Assembly: GCF_007713685.1 (NCBI RefSeq)
Contig: NZ_VMRJ01000003.1
Span: forward strand, 738,752-802,751
Direction of reading: 5' to 3'
Source of the DNA: Hymenobacter setariae
GTDB lineage: Bacteria; Bacteroidota; Bacteroidia; Cytophagales; Hymenobacteraceae
DNA: 64,000 nt
Under the pieces are notes generated by a model, which made no database searches, was not told the origin of the DNA, and was given only the letters and a program-made list of their open reading frames with translations. Below, in pieces: positions 51,048 through 59,922 of the stretch (position 1 is its first letter; each line of letters begins with the position of its first letter). The position numbers and the translations under genes are program-made.

Positions 51048-53527
51048 TACAAAGCCATGGTGACCTCATTAACTACTGGCTGAGCGAGCATAATCCAGCG
51101 TTGTCCGCGGCTGCCTGCGTCTCCATCTTGGCCCTGCTGAAAATCGGTGCTGAGCTTCTTATAGGTGTTCAGCCAGCCACCAAACTTGTGGGGCGTCATG
51201 CTAGCTTCAGTGTAGCCCTCGGCCACCCGAAACTCGCTGATGAGGGTGTTGCGGTAGAGTTTCTGTCCGCGGGGCTGGGCATCCATGAAAGCCACGAAGC
51301 CGGCCGAAGTAGCTGCTACCAGCCGACGCTGCTCTAAGCCCACGGAAGTTGGGGCCGCCAGGCGCCCGCCGGTGCCTAGGTAGAGGCAGCAGGCATGCAC
51401 CATCAAGGCGTCAAAGCGCGACCACTCATGGGCCGACCAGGCCTCCGAGAAGAAGTTGTGGCCAAACTCGTCGCGCGGCTGGCGGTGGGGCCCATAATAG
51501 GGGCTCACCTCTACCTCGTAGCGCCGTCGGTCGTGGCTGCCGCCCTGGCCGGTGAGCACGCCGTTGGTGGTGATGCCGAACTTAGGGCTGGTGGCATAAG
51601 GATAGCTCTGCTTGCCTACGTAGTGGCGGTCCACGGTGAGTGTGCCGGTAGCGTACACAAACAGCCGGTCGAAGGAGAGCGACGGCGCCCAGTCGTCGAA
51701 GAATACCACGCGCGTGGCGTCGGTGACTTCCTGGAGCTCCTTGCTGTTGCGCGGGTCGAAGCCCCGGCCGTCGATGGCCACCACGGGCACCAGTTGCCGC
51801 AGCGCCTCGAACAGCAGGCTTTTGCCGGTGCCGCCGTTAGCCTGCCCGTCGGGGCCCATGCCCTCGTCGAGCAACACGCCCACCTTCGGGTTGCTCGGGT
51901 CTTTGTAGCCATGCAGGTAATACCCGATGAACAGCAGCAGCGCCCGCAGTCGCTCAGGCTTCTTATCGGCCAGGTTCCAGAGAAAACGAAAAAACTCACC
52001 GGTTTCAATCTCTTCTTGGCTCAGGGGCGTGAAGTCGCGCGCCCGCAGTTGCTCGGCCCACACCAGGCCTGGCAACTCGCCGTAAGGTTGGAGCTCGGGC
52101 CCGTCCTTGGTGGCCACCACCACGCCATTTCGGTAGAACAGGTAAGCATGCTGGGCGGTGTCGCGCAGAAACTCGCCGCCCAGGGTCGGCAGAAATTCGC
52201 TGGTGCCCTCGTCGAAGAGCATGCGGTGCTGGGCCTGCACCTGCTCTTCCACGCGGTCGCGGTAGGTACCGTCGAAGGCAAACGGCAAGTCCTCGACGTA
52301 GCCCAGTACGAAGTCCTTGAGCTGGGCGCGCGTTACTTCGTGCACCACCTGCTCGACCTGGCGCACTACCCTCACCTTCTGGCCCACCGGCAGCTTGCGA
52401 AAGCCATGGCGCGCTAGAAATTGGCGCAGCAGATTCAGCCGCAGCACCAGCTTCATGGGCGGGTCGCGCTTAGCGGAGCCCGGCACCATTTCCCAGAAGG
52501 CCAGCACCGGCACAGCCTCCTCGACTTCGGCAGCGGCCACCTTCACGGCCGCCTCAATGGTGCCCACCGGCAGGCCCTGGCTGGCGGCCAGCGCTGTGGC
52601 TACAGCATCTACCCCTGCGCCGCTGCGCAGCCGTTCGTGCACATGCTGCTGGAGCAGCGGCGGTAGCACCGGCCGCAGCTTGCCATCAGCGATGGCGATG
52701 CGAATCGTTTTGAAGGCATGAGGTAGGTCATCTACCTCGCGGCGGCTGATGGCGGCCTGCAGCGCCTGCTCGGCCTCAGCTTCGTTCAGGAAGCCGGCTG
52801 CGATGTAGCCACCGCAGAGCAAGGCCATCTTGTTGAGCACCGTGCGCTTCTCGCCGTCGGCAGCGCGCAATACTTTATCACAGGCCCGGTCGAGCGCCTG
52901 CTGGCCGTAGCCCTCACCGCGGGCACTGGGACGCCACTGGCCAGCGCCCACCGGCGGTACGCTGGCCGGGCGGGCGGGCTCGGGCAAGGTCTCCTCGAAC
53001 GTGGCGGCCCGCTCATTCAGGTACAGGGTAGGGTCATAGCTGACGAAGCGCAAGCGGCTCACATCCTGACAGGCGCGGTCAACAGCCACGCCGTATTCGG
53101 TCAGGAAATAGGCGGCCAGGGCTCGGAAGCTACCCTTGTGGTCATTGGTCGGAATCGGCACCAGCACGAAGAAGCCCACGCCCCCGGTGCTGGCCGCTAC
53201 GGCATAGGTGTAGCTGTCGCCCTCGATAGCTTGGCGGGCTGCCACTAGGTCCACGGCCGCATTAACGTCCTTAGCGTCGATGTCGAGGCACAACAGGCCC
53301 GAGTGCGCCAGCAGTTGCTCAGCCTTGCGCGTGCTGAATGTGCCCGACGTGGTGAAGCACGGCAGCTTGCGCTTGGCCGCCGCGTAGGCTGCTTTGTTGT
53401 CGACAACTGCTCGCGCCGCCTCGACTTCGGCCCGCCAGCGCCCGGTCTCGATGCCGGTTAGCACCTCTGGTAAGTCGAGGGTCTGGCCAGTGGTAGTAAC
53501 GGGGTCAGGATAAAAACTAACTAGCAT
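51047..53527 (-). CDS. Primase-helicase (VirE N-terminal/BT4734-like plus DUF5906)
   Basis: 826 residues. Residues about 1-170 are the BT4734-like primase-type domain (KLPCFTTSGTFSTRKAEQL, GLLCLDIDAKD, YAVAASTGGVGFFVLVPI). About 200-290 is a helical VirE-type linker. The C-terminal helicase domain has a Walker A near K569 (GGTGKSLLFEAL) and Walker B RVVFFDDW. This is the replication protein of many Bacteroidota mobile elements and satellites. It lies directly beside the iteron-like candidate origin. Confidence 0.88.
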   Translation of the reverse strand: MLVSFYPDPVTTTGQTLDLPEVLTGIETGRWRAEVEAARAVVDNKAAYAAAKRKLPCFTTSGTFSTRKAEQLLAHSGLLCLDIDAKDVNAAVDLVAARQAIEGDSYTYAVAASTGGVGFFVLVPIPTNDHKGSFRALAAYFLTEYGVAVDRACQDVSRLRFVSYDPTLYLNERAATFEETLPEPARPASVPPVGAGQWRPSARGEGYGQQALDRACDKVLRAADGEKRTVLNKMALLCGGYIAAGFLNEAEAEQALQAAISRREVDDLPHAFKTIRIAIADGKLRPVLPPLLQQHVHERLRSGAGVDAVATALAASQGLPVGTIEAAVKVAAAEVEEAVPVLAFWEMVPGSAKRDPPMKLVLRLNLLRQFLARHGFRKLPVGQKVRVVRQVEQVVHEVTRAQLKDFVLGYVEDLPFAFDGTYRDRVEEQVQAQHRMLFDEGTSEFLPTLGGEFLRDTAQHAYLFYRNGVVVATKDGPELQPYGELPGLVWAEQLRARDFTPLSQEEIETGEFFRFLWNLADKKPERLRALLLFIGYYLHGYKDPSNPKVGVLLDEGMGPDGQANGGTGKSLLFEALRQLVPVVAIDGRGFDPRNSKELQEVTDATRVVFFDDWAPSLSFDRLFVYATGTLTVDRHYVGKQSYPYATSPKFGITTNGVLTGQGGSHDRRRYEVEVSPYYGPHRQPRDEFGHNFFSEAWSAHEWSRFDALMVHACCLYLGTGGRLAAPTSVGLEQRRLVAATSAGFVAFMDAQPRGQKLYRNTLISEFRVAEGYTEASMTPHKFGGWLNTYKKLSTDFQQGQDGDAGSRGQRWIMLAQPVVNEVTMAL

Positions 53528-53955
53528 GGCGTATCACGCTTGGGACCCACTTTGCCGGCACGTTCCCAGTACACGAAAAGGGTTTTGATTTGGGAGCGGT
53601 GCCACCACACCACTTCGCCCGCTGCGGGCTCTTGGCCTAGTGGCCGGTCGGGATTCAGGTCGAGGTCGAGGCAGCAGGAGTTTGCGACGGAGTTCTGGTT
53701 GAGGTGATTGGCCAGCACCAGCGCAGCCACGATAGGTGCCGTTTCCAGCCCGCCGGGCAGACGTACAAAGACTCGAAGGCCCGCTTGGATATGATGCCAG
53801 CGCGCGGGCTCAATCAAGTCGCCTTCGTAAATCTGGCCAGCGCTAAAAAGTAGTAGCTTGTTGCCCTGATGGAACCGAAAGGCCATGGTGGCCGTGGATG
53901 GCAGCTCAGGGTAGGGGGCGCGGCAGTACTCGTCGAGGATGGGAAGCCTAAGCAC
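53521..53955 (-). CDS. Conserved element protein, unknown function
   Basis: 144 residues (an internal start at about residue 24, MAFRFHQGNKLLLF, is possible). GQIYEGDLIEPARWHHI, VFVRLPGGLETAPIV and a closing EVVWWHRSQIKTLFVYW. Its ends overlap both neighbours (8 bases with 53948-54352, 7 bases with the primase-helicase), so the three are one translationally coupled operon. Confidence 0.55.
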   Translation of the reverse strand: MLRLPILDEYCRAPYPELPSTATMAFRFHQGNKLLLFSAGQIYEGDLIEPARWHHIQAGLRVFVRLPGGLETAPIVAALVLANHLNQNSVANSCCLDLDLNPDRPLGQEPAAGEVVWWHRSQIKTLFVYWERAGKVGPKRDTPC

Positions 53956-54352
53956 TGGCTACCTCCCTTCCCGCCCGCAGCCGGGCAATCTTAGCCGTAT
54001 TGCGCGCCAGGCGGCGCTGGGTGTGGCGGCGTGCGGCCAGCTGGTGGGCCCGTAGGGACAGCAAGGCGTTCAGTACGGCCTCGACTTCATAATGCTGAGT
54101 ATCGGTGCTTCCCTGGGTCGTGAAGGCCAAGGCTAGCCCATCGCCAGGCAGCGTAGGCGTGCCTAGTAGCCGGCGGGCGTGGGCCGCTACACGGGCGGGA
54201 TAGAGGCAGTAGCTTTCGCCGTCGGGACCGATGTAGCGAATGGCTACCAGGCGGCCGGCCGCCACCTCGGCGGCCTCGTGTAAAATGCGTTTGGCGCGCA
54301 GCACGACGGCTAGTTGCTGGACGGCCAGCGGGGAAGTGAGTAGCTGAGTCAT
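53948..54352 (-). CDS. Conserved element protein, family C copy 2
   Basis: 134 residues, paralogue of 50450-50833 as shown by AAGRLVAIRYIGPDGE and LYPARVAAHARRLLG. Basic C-terminal tail (RRHTQRRLARNTAKIARLR). First of the coupled trio leading into the primase-helicase. Confidence 0.55.
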   Translation of the reverse strand: MTQLLTSPLAVQQLAVVLRAKRILHEAAEVAAGRLVAIRYIGPDGESYCLYPARVAAHARRLLGTPTLPGDGLALAFTTQGSTDTQHYEVEAVLNALLSLRAHQLAARRHTQRRLARNTAKIARLRAGREVASA

Positions 54353-54377
54353 AGAAAATGAGAAGACAGTGAAAGAG

Positions 54378-54875
54378 TTAAGCGACGGCGGGTAAGCTGT
54401 TAGGAAATGTTGAGGGGGCTGAGAGAGGCTCGGCCGCCTCGGCCAGGGGCCACTTCACGTAGTGCGTCACTTCGTACACGTCCCACACCGTCGTGCGCTC
54501 CTCAGCCCGCAGGGGCCAGATGGTAGGCGTGGGTAGTTGGTCAGGCCGCACCATCAAGTGAGTATCGTGGACGCTGACGAGGCGGGCCACTTGGCAGAAA
54601 GGGTGGCCGGTTTCAGGGTGATGCCCGTCGAAGAGGTACACGCGGCCCACCACCAGATTCTTGCGCTCGACCACTGGCGCGACGTTTACCTGACAGCCTT
54701 TTGGGAAGCGTGGGGCCATGCTGTTATCCCATAGCTCGGCGTAGCTCCAGATGAGCTTGAAGCCACTGTAGCCCAGCGGCGGGTTGTACCATACTTCCGG
54801 CGTGAGCCAGGGTAAGCCCATTTCGAGTAGGGGAGCGGTGTTAGGCTGCGTAGCCGGAGTGGTGGTAATACACAT
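54378..54875 (-). CDS. S24/LexA-like domain protein lacking the catalytic lysine
   Basis: 165 residues. WDNSMAPRFPKGCQVNVAPV with S52 and LVVGRVYLFDG follow the LexA/S24 C-terminal fold. The catalytic Lys position reads CQVARLVSV (Arg or Gln instead of Lys), and there is no N-terminal HTH or cleavage site. So it is probably a non-cleaving regulator or a sequestering partner of the UmuD/repressor system. Confidence 0.55.
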   Translation of the reverse strand: MCITTTPATQPNTAPLLEMGLPWLTPEVWYNPPLGYSGFKLIWSYAELWDNSMAPRFPKGCQVNVAPVVERKNLVVGRVYLFDGHHPETGHPFCQVARLVSVHDTHLMVRPDQLPTPTIWPLRAEERTTVWDVYEVTHYVKWPLAEAAEPLSAPSTFPNSLPAVA

Positions 54876-54975
54876 GAGGTGGGAGGGTAAGAGGGTGAGA
54901 AAAGGGCAAAGCAGTAGCTAGGCTGAGAAAATCAGCTAGTTGTAAAGGCCAGAAAATCAGTGGTGAATAGCTGTG

Positions 54976-55122
54976 TTATTCAATGGGGTCACCTTCCCAC
55001 TCGCGGATGGCCCGCTCGGTGACATGGTATTTCTTGCCTAGGCGGCGATGGCGAATGGCGCCACGGTGCTCAGGCACGCCTAGGTAGAGGTAAGCAGTTG
55101 TAGGCGAGCACCCCAGGCGCAT
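54976..55122 (-). CDS. Short HTH protein (excisionase-like)
   Basis: 48 residues, first ATG of the frame at 55122 after an upstream stop. MRLGCSPTTAYLYLGVPEH then IRHRRLGKKYHVTERAIREW is a compact HTH of the MerR/excisionase kind. Lies between the S24-like gene and the larger HTH gene at 55186. One of four small HTH genes in this control region. Confidence 0.5.
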   Translation of the reverse strand: MRLGCSPTTAYLYLGVPEHRGAIRHRRLGKKYHVTERAIREWEGDPIE

Positions 55123-55185
55123 GGTAAGGCGGTCATCGTAGCCCTTGCCTAGCGTGGGTTACTTAATTGATAGCGGTCCGAAAAC

Positions 55186-55503
55186 CTAGCCGCTCCTAAC
55201 GCGAGCCGGCTTAGTGGTTCGCTGGTGCTGGGTGCCAGCTGCCAGCACATCGGAGCGCTTGATGTAGACGCGTGCACCGATCTTTTGGTAGACCAGCAAC
55301 CCTCGACGCTTGTACTCGTGGACGGTAGCCACGCACACGTCCAGTAACTCTGCAGCCTGCTTAATGGTCAGCAACTCATCACTGGCTGGTTGTTGGCTCT
55401 CTGCGGCTGACGGCTTAGCGAGGCTCATCTCGTGACGAATAAGGGCGCGTAAGTCGTCGAGCAACTGTTGGTATTCAACGCCTTGTGTGATGATAATAGC
55501 CAT
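55186..55503 (-). CDS. HTH_17 (excisionase-family) DNA-binding protein
   Basis: 105 residues. A helical N terminus (QQLLDDLRALIRHEM) precedes the HTH_17 domain, LTIKQAAELLDVCVATVHEY then KRRGLLVYQKIGARVYIKRSD (quoted in parts). A near-copy of this domain alone lies at 56699-56857. Plausible recombination directionality factor for the integrase, but in these elements such genes may instead be regulators. Confidence 0.8.
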   Translation of the reverse strand: MAIIITQGVEYQQLLDDLRALIRHEMSLAKPSAAESQQPASDELLTIKQAAELLDVCVATVHEYKRRGLLVYQKIGARVYIKRSDVLAAGTQHQRTTKPARVRSG

Positions 55504-55607
55504 TGTGAGAGGGCAATAGGGGGTAGCCTAGCCTTTTGTGAGGCAGATAACGAATTGATAGTAAAAGGATATGATGCCTGCTATCTGTTGTGCTCAGACC
55601 ACAGTGC

Positions 55608-55781
55608 TCATGACATCGGATACCAGAGGTTAAGCAGCTTCTTGGCCTTTCGGATGTCGGCTTCGCTCATGCAGGCAAGGTTGTTTAGGATGTTCAGCAG
55701 GTCGCCTTGGCGGGGTGTGCTGGCAGTTGGAGCGGCTGGCGTAGCAATGCGAGAGTGGGTGGCGGTAGCGGTGGCTGGCAC
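55608..55781 (-). CDS. Small protein downstream of the Cro-like gene
   Basis: 57 residues with a GTG start 4 bases after the stop codon of 55786-55998. An Ala/Thr/Pro-rich first half is followed by QGDLLNILNNLACMSEADIR and KAKKLLNLWYPMS, an ordinary helical composition. Spacing and strand indicate co-translation with the Cro-like gene. No family recognised. Confidence 0.45.
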   Translation of the reverse strand: MPATATATHSRIATPAAPTASTPRQGDLLNILNNLACMSEADIRKAKKLLNLWYPMS

Positions 55782-55785
55782 CGGG

Positions 55786-55998
55786 CTAGGCGGCGTTGGG
55801 TAAGCTGGCTAGGGTTTGGGCGGCTTCGAGGGCTCCCGACTCTTTAGCCATTTTCAAGGCTTCTTGCACTACGCGATTACCAGGTTTGCCACCCTTCAAT
55901 GCTAGACTAACAGCTTGCGAAGTGATGCCTAATTTCTCCGCTATTTTCTTCATCCCTCCGTGTGGCACAAGCTGGGATATATTGTTTTTACTTGACAT
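55786..55998 (-). CDS. XRE-family HTH protein (Cro-like)
   Basis: 70 residues: GGMKKIAEKLGITSQAVSLAL is the HTH, followed by VVQEALKMAKESG. The size and the position divergent from the CI-like gene at 56104, with shared operators between them, mark it as the Cro-like half of the lysogeny switch. Confidence 0.75.
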   Translation of the reverse strand: MSSKNNISQLVPHGGMKKIAEKLGITSQAVSLALKGGKPGNRVVQEALKMAKESGALEAAQTLASLPNAA

Positions 55999-56004
55999 TG
56001 CTCT

Positions 56005-56098
56005 ACATTTGTTGTGTTGCAGTTGTTATACAACAAATGTAATAGAATGGTTGATAAAACCTATAACATTACTTGTATTTTTTGCATACAACAAATAA
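56005..56098. promoter_or_regulatory. Operators between the divergent repressor genes
   Basis: An 11-bp perfect inverted repeat, ACATTTGTTGT (56005-56015) and ACAACAAATGT (56030-56040), and another half-site ACAACAAAT at 56090-56098, lie in a 105-base AT-rich gap between the start codons. The arrangement is that of a lambdoid-type switch. Confidence 0.75.
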
Positions 56099-56103
56099 GG
56101 ATA

Positions 56104-56643
56104 ATGGATCAAGTTACTGTTAATCAAAGACTAAATTTATTAGTCGATACCTTCGAGAATGGCGTTAAAGCAGCATTTGCTCGTAAAGCCGGGATTTCGC
56201 CTCAAGGTGCGCAAGAACTTTTGGCAGGTCGTAAAGGAGACCCCTCTTTTAAGGTGCTTGTCAAAATTCTTGAGAGTTACCCAACAATAGATGCTAATTG
56301 GCTGGTATTGGGTCGTGGAGGGATGCTATTATCTCAACCTGTTGAGCAAGTGGGCTCATTCACAAATACGTCTCCGACTAATACTATTGATACTCGTCAG
56401 TTTTTGCCGCCACTCCCCGAAAATGACTCTATAAAGAAGGAAATGGATTTGCTAGCAAAGGCAATGGATGCTCTCCTTAGTAGTAACAAATCCGAAGAAG
56501 CCCAAACAGCCAAAAGTATACTTGCAGGTTATTGGCTAACTGAAAGGGATACTGAAGACGAAGAGTGGAAGCACCAGGCACGTGCTGAAGAAGCCGCCGA
56601 GCGCCAACGTCAGGCGCGTGAGCAGCAAGAGGGCCAACAGTAA
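56104..56643 (+). CDS. XRE-family repressor (CI-like)
   Basis: 179 residues from the ATG at 56104. N-terminal HTH (about 18-70: VKAAFARKAGISPQGAQELL, then PSFKVLVKILESYP) and ANWLVLGRGGMLL, a frequent end motif of phage repressors. The C-terminal part is helical and charged, without an S24 peptidase. Induction would thus need another route, for instance an anti-repressor from a helper phage. The gene is AT-rich. Confidence 0.78.
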   Translation: MDQVTVNQRLNLLVDTFENGVKAAFARKAGISPQGAQELLAGRKGDPSFKVLVKILESYPTIDANWLVLGRGGMLLSQPVEQVGSFTNTSPTNTIDTRQFLPPLPENDSIKKEMDLLAKAMDALLSSNKSEEAQTAKSILAGYWLTERDTEDEEWKHQARAEEAAERQRQAREQQEGQQ

Positions 56644-56698
56644 CCTATGGTACTTGTCCTTCGCTAACGCTTCAGCAGCCCCTATTGCGCCACCTCCT

Positions 56699-56857
56699 TT
56701 ACTTCCCACTCCTTCTACACCGCGTCCCCGCCCCAAGTACCTCAGCCTTCTTCAAATAGACCCGCCCACCGAGCCGGGTATAACCCAGCAGCCCCCCACG
56801 CTTCCACTCGTGAATAGTAGCCACGCACACGTCGAGCAGCGTGGCGGCCTGGCGCAC
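56699..56857 (-). CDS. Short HTH_17 protein, paralogue of the 55186 protein
   Basis: 52 residues with GTG start 2 bases after the stop of 56860-57165. VRQAATLLDVCVATIHEWKR and GGLLGYTRLGGRVYLKKAEV align with the domain of 55186-55503 (QAAELLDVCVATVHEYKR...). The N-terminal helical part is missing, so it is a truncated copy or a stand-alone domain. Confidence 0.6.
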   Translation of the reverse strand: MRQAATLLDVCVATIHEWKRGGLLGYTRLGGRVYLKKAEVLGAGTRCRRSGK

Positions 56858-56859
56858 GG

Positions 56860-57165
56860 TTAGTGACCGCTGATGCTGGTTAGTGTCAAGGGGGATGCGT
56901 GCCCTTTGCGCAGCATACGCGCTTCGTTGAATGCTTCCACGCTACTGCGCAGGTAGCGCAGACCACCAGCAGTTTTGAAGACGAGCAGGGTGTCGGGCTT
57001 TTTGCGCTCACGCGCTAGTGTCGGCTGCGAAAGGCCGGTAAGCCGCTGGGCCTCTTCTTCGCGTAGCCACTCGGGTTGCGCAGCTTCTAGCTTGGTGATG
57101 CGCGCCAATAATTCGTCGTACTTGCGCACGAGGTCTAAGTGCTGTTCCAGTGTGGGTACCTGCAT
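56860..57165 (-). CDS. HTH DNA-binding protein (excisionase-like)
   Basis: 101 residues. Coiled-coil start (LDLVRKYDELLARITKLEAA) then an HTH: EWLREEEAQRLTGLSQPTLA and TAGGLRYLRSSVEAFNEARM. Typical of small MerR-fold regulators found next to recombinases in Bacteroidota elements. The next gene 56699-56857 follows with a 2-base gap. Confidence 0.65.
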   Translation of the reverse strand: MQVPTLEQHLDLVRKYDELLARITKLEAAQPEWLREEEAQRLTGLSQPTLARERKKPDTLLVFKTAGGLRYLRSSVEAFNEARMLRKGHASPLTLTSISGH

Positions 57166-57294
57166 AGCTTAAAACGGCTTGGTGGTAATCAGGTAACACT
57201 AATAGTACGCGCTCAAGCCGAGTGCAACGCAAGCGAGCAGTTTAGTAGGTCGTACAAGGCTTCATGCATTACCAGTGGAGCTTTTCTTTGTTCC

Positions 57295-58422
57295 ATGCGT
57301 TTCTCCGTCTCCCCTATTAACCTCTCACTCACCGTGCGCTGGCTATTGGTCCTGCTGCTGGCCAGCCTAAGTCACCGAACTGCTGCACAGGCTACCGCAC
57401 CCGCTGTACCCAGCGCGCCTCACCTGGGCCACTACTACGAGGGCACGATTAACGGTAAGCTATCCGTGCATCTGTATTTCTTCAATACCGATGCCGAAAA
57501 CATGCTGGCGGCTACCTACTACTATCACAAGGAGAAAGGTGAAATTGTCCTACAAGGCTCTCCTTATGCTAAGGGCAAGCTGGTGCTAATGGAGTACGCT
57601 GATGGCGGTGGCTTCGAGATGCTCAGCGGCATCTTTACCCTTACACCGTACTCAGACGGCAGCCTGCGCGGCACTTGGCAGGCCCAGCCTGCGACAACAC
57701 CGGAGCCGTTGCTGTCTGTGCTGCTGCGCCCAACTCAGGGCCCGGGACCGGCTTCCTGCCCACCTGCCCGGCTCGCCCACCAGCCCCGGCGCATCCTGCC
57801 TACCATTACTACCGGCCAAAAGCCGCTCGATGCAGCTATTGCTCGGGCGTTACGGGGTGAGTTAGCCGCTATTGGCGGTGATGCAGGTACGCAGGCCTGC
57901 GAGGTGAGCTACTTTGGCCACAACTTGTTAGGCCTGCACTTCAGTAGCGAGATGGTAGGGGCCAGTGTGCATGCGTCTTACAGCTCGCAGACGCTCGACT
58001 TGTGTACAGGCCAACTGGTGTACTTCCCCAATGAACTAGATGCCCGCCGACAGGCAGCTTTTCAAGTAGAAGCCAACTGGCGACTGCATCAGCAAATCGA
58101 GGATTACATTAAAGAGCGTGGCCCGCAGAGCAAGGAGCCGCTGCTGAGCGAAGACGATGTGGCGGGGTTACGGGAGCAGGAATTTATGCTCAATCCTGAG
58201 CAGCTAGCGCTGGTAGATGGCTTCGTGTCTTTTCCCTATCAGGTTAGCTATGAGTTGCTATCGGACTTTATCGCCAAGGACTATAATGGTCGATTTGGAC
58301 TCGACTTCACCTTTGAAGAACTACAAGCCTATTTAAGTCCAACGAGCTGTTTGCGTCGTCTTGTGTTACCTAAGCCAGCATCGGTGATCAGGCGGTCAAC
58401 CGCACGTATCCCCAGCAAGTAG
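57295..58422 (+). CDS. Exported protein, unknown function
   Basis: 375 residues from the ATG at 57295; the in-frame extension to 57139 lacks a signal. Signal peptide LLVLLLASLSHRTAAQA. The N-terminal beta domain has HYYEGTINGKLSVHLYFF and GSLRGTWQAQP. A C-terminal part with LDLCTGQLVYFPNELDA, QEDYIKERG-like helices and YNGRFGLDFTFEELQAYLSP resembles the closing segment of DUF3298-like proteins. Cargo of the element; it may act at the cell surface. Confidence 0.55.
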   Translation: MRFSVSPINLSLTVRWLLVLLLASLSHRTAAQATAPAVPSAPHLGHYYEGTINGKLSVHLYFFNTDAENMLAATYYYHKEKGEIVLQGSPYAKGKLVLMEYADGGGFEMLSGIFTLTPYSDGSLRGTWQAQPATTPEPLLSVLLRPTQGPGPASCPPARLAHQPRRILPTITTGQKPLDAAIARALRGELAAIGGDAGTQACEVSYFGHNLLGLHFSSEMVGASVHASYSSQTLDLCTGQLVYFPNELDARRQAAFQVEANWRLHQQIEDYIKERGPQSKEPLLSEDDVAGLREQEFMLNPEQLALVDGFVSFPYQVSYELLSDFIAKDYNGRFGLDFTFEELQAYLSPTSCLRRLVLPKPASVIRRSTARIPSK

Positions 58423-58532
58423 GGGAGAAGCTACTTGTCATAACTCAGAAGAGTAGCGCTTCTGGAACTTCGTGGCCAAGTACTGCCTAGTTTAATAGCA
58501 CTCACCCCAAGCAGTACCGGGCCCGCCCACCT

Positions 58533-59255
58533 ATGATACCAACCTGGATTTACGAACGCCTCCAGCTCTTTGCCGACCCGCGCCTGCGCTTCAATGCTGA
58601 CTTGCACGAGTACCACCTCGACGAGCGCCAGCTCACTTCCTGGAGCACGTGGATTAAGCAATACAAAGAGACCTTCGACGCCCAGGCCCAGGCGCCCCGC
58701 ACTGCTGCCAAACGGGGCCTCACCGTCGAACAGGTGCTGGCCGAGTGGGAGCGTAGCAATTGGGTAGGCACTAAAACGCACGAGTACATCGAGGCTTACT
58801 ACCAAGATATCAACGCCAGTTGTGAGCACGATAAAGAGGTGCTGCTACGCTGCCAGAAGTTTCTGGCCCTGCATCAAGGTAGGCTCCAAGACTTTCTGCC
58901 GGTGGCACAGGAGCTACGCGTTTTCCACGAGCCCACCGGCCTCTGTGGCACCCTCGACTTCCTAGGCTGGCACGTGCCCACCCAGCAGCTCTACGTGCTC
59001 GACTGGAAAACTAATAAGGCCATTAATTCCGACCGCGACACTATCTGGCGCATGATGTGGGGGCCGTTCCAAGACTTGGCCGACCACGAGCACAACACCT
59101 ATTCGCTGCAGATTAGCCTCTACCGCGTGCTGCTCGAAGAAGCGGGTATTCCTACCGGTGGCGGGGCCATCGTTCATCTACCGCCTGGTCGCTTACCCGC
59201 CCAAGTCTACCAAGCTATTGACTACCGCAGCCGGCTGCGGGATGTGATTTTCTAG
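58533..59255 (+). CDS. PD-(D/E)XK nuclease, RecB/Cas4-like
   Basis: 240 residues. H83 and E87 in GTKTHEYIEAYY (motif I), E127 in AQELRVF, D142 in GTLDFLGW, D157-x-K159 in VLDWKTNK, and Q193/Y197 in LQISLYR. This is a complete RecB-family active site with the QxxxY motif, as in exonucleases of phages and satellites used for recombination or DNA degradation. No iron-sulfur Cys cluster is present. Confidence 0.85.
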   Translation: MIPTWIYERLQLFADPRLRFNADLHEYHLDERQLTSWSTWIKQYKETFDAQAQAPRTAAKRGLTVEQVLAEWERSNWVGTKTHEYIEAYYQDINASCEHDKEVLLRCQKFLALHQGRLQDFLPVAQELRVFHEPTGLCGTLDFLGWHVPTQQLYVLDWKTNKAINSDRDTIWRMMWGPFQDLADHEHNTYSLQISLYRVLLEEAGIPTGGGAIVHLPPGRLPAQVYQAIDYRSRLRDVIF

Positions 59256-59277
59256 TGGCAGGCAAAAGGGTATGCGC

Positions 59278-59871
59278 TTAGCCTGCTGCCAGCTTCGCCA
59301 CCTTACGCCGCATCTCTTTTATAAAGGCCGTTCGCTCCTTCTCGCCAAGCTCGTTTCCCATCGCCTTCGCCTTTCTTGGGTGCGTCAAGGCATAGAGCAT
59401 CTCGACTAGGTGCAGCCACACTACTTCGGGTTGGTCGATATCTTCAGCGGGGATAACACCAATGGCTCGGGTGTTGAGGCGGCTTGCGTAACGGTCGGCA
59501 GTGACGGTAATATCTCCTTGGTCAGGATTATCCAGTAAGCACGGTCCCCACCGGCACGCCCGATACCAGCTCAGCACCTCCAGGTAGTCAGCTAGAAATA
59601 CTCGCTCCGAAGGCGTGAAGATGATGAGGTCGTCGGCTAGGTCCTGGGTAAGCACGAGTTGCTCGGCAATTCCGTCAGCTCGTAACATCAGCTGTCCGCC
59701 CTCGCCTTCCACTACCTGCCAGGTCCAACTCGGATGCAACGGGTCACCAGGCCAACTCCGTCGGCTGAGAATATATAGCCAATGGCCTGGCTTCAGTTCA
59801 GTGCGTCGATTATGCGCCCAATTATCCATGAGCAGCAGGGCCGAGTCGAGAGCATCAATAGAAACGTGCAT
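59278..59871 (-). CDS. Hypothetical protein
   Basis: About 197 residues from the ATG at 59871. HVSIDALDSALLLMDNWAHN, LILSRRSW-like and TWQVVEGEGGQLML segments; the C terminus is a basic helix (KERTAFIKEMRRKVAKL). Soluble, no recognised domain. Convergent with the nuclease gene, with 22 bases between stops. Confidence 0.5.
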   Translation of the reverse strand: MHVSIDALDSALLLMDNWAHNRRTELKPGHWLYILSRRSWPGDPLHPSWTWQVVEGEGGQLMLRADGIAEQLVLTQDLADDLIIFTPSERVFLADYLEVLSWYRACRWGPCLLDNPDQGDITVTADRYASRLNTRAIGVIPAEDIDQPEVVWLHLVEMLYALTHPRKAKAMGNELGEKERTAFIKEMRRKVAKLAAG

Positions 59872-59922
59872 AAAGCAAACATAGTAGCCGGTCACCTCTA
59901 TGCATACCGCCTCTCGAATCGA

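Noticed and set aside
51395..52417. Plus-strand frame of 340 codons
   Set aside because: It is antisense to the primase-helicase, whose Walker motifs and VirE-type domain establish the true strand.
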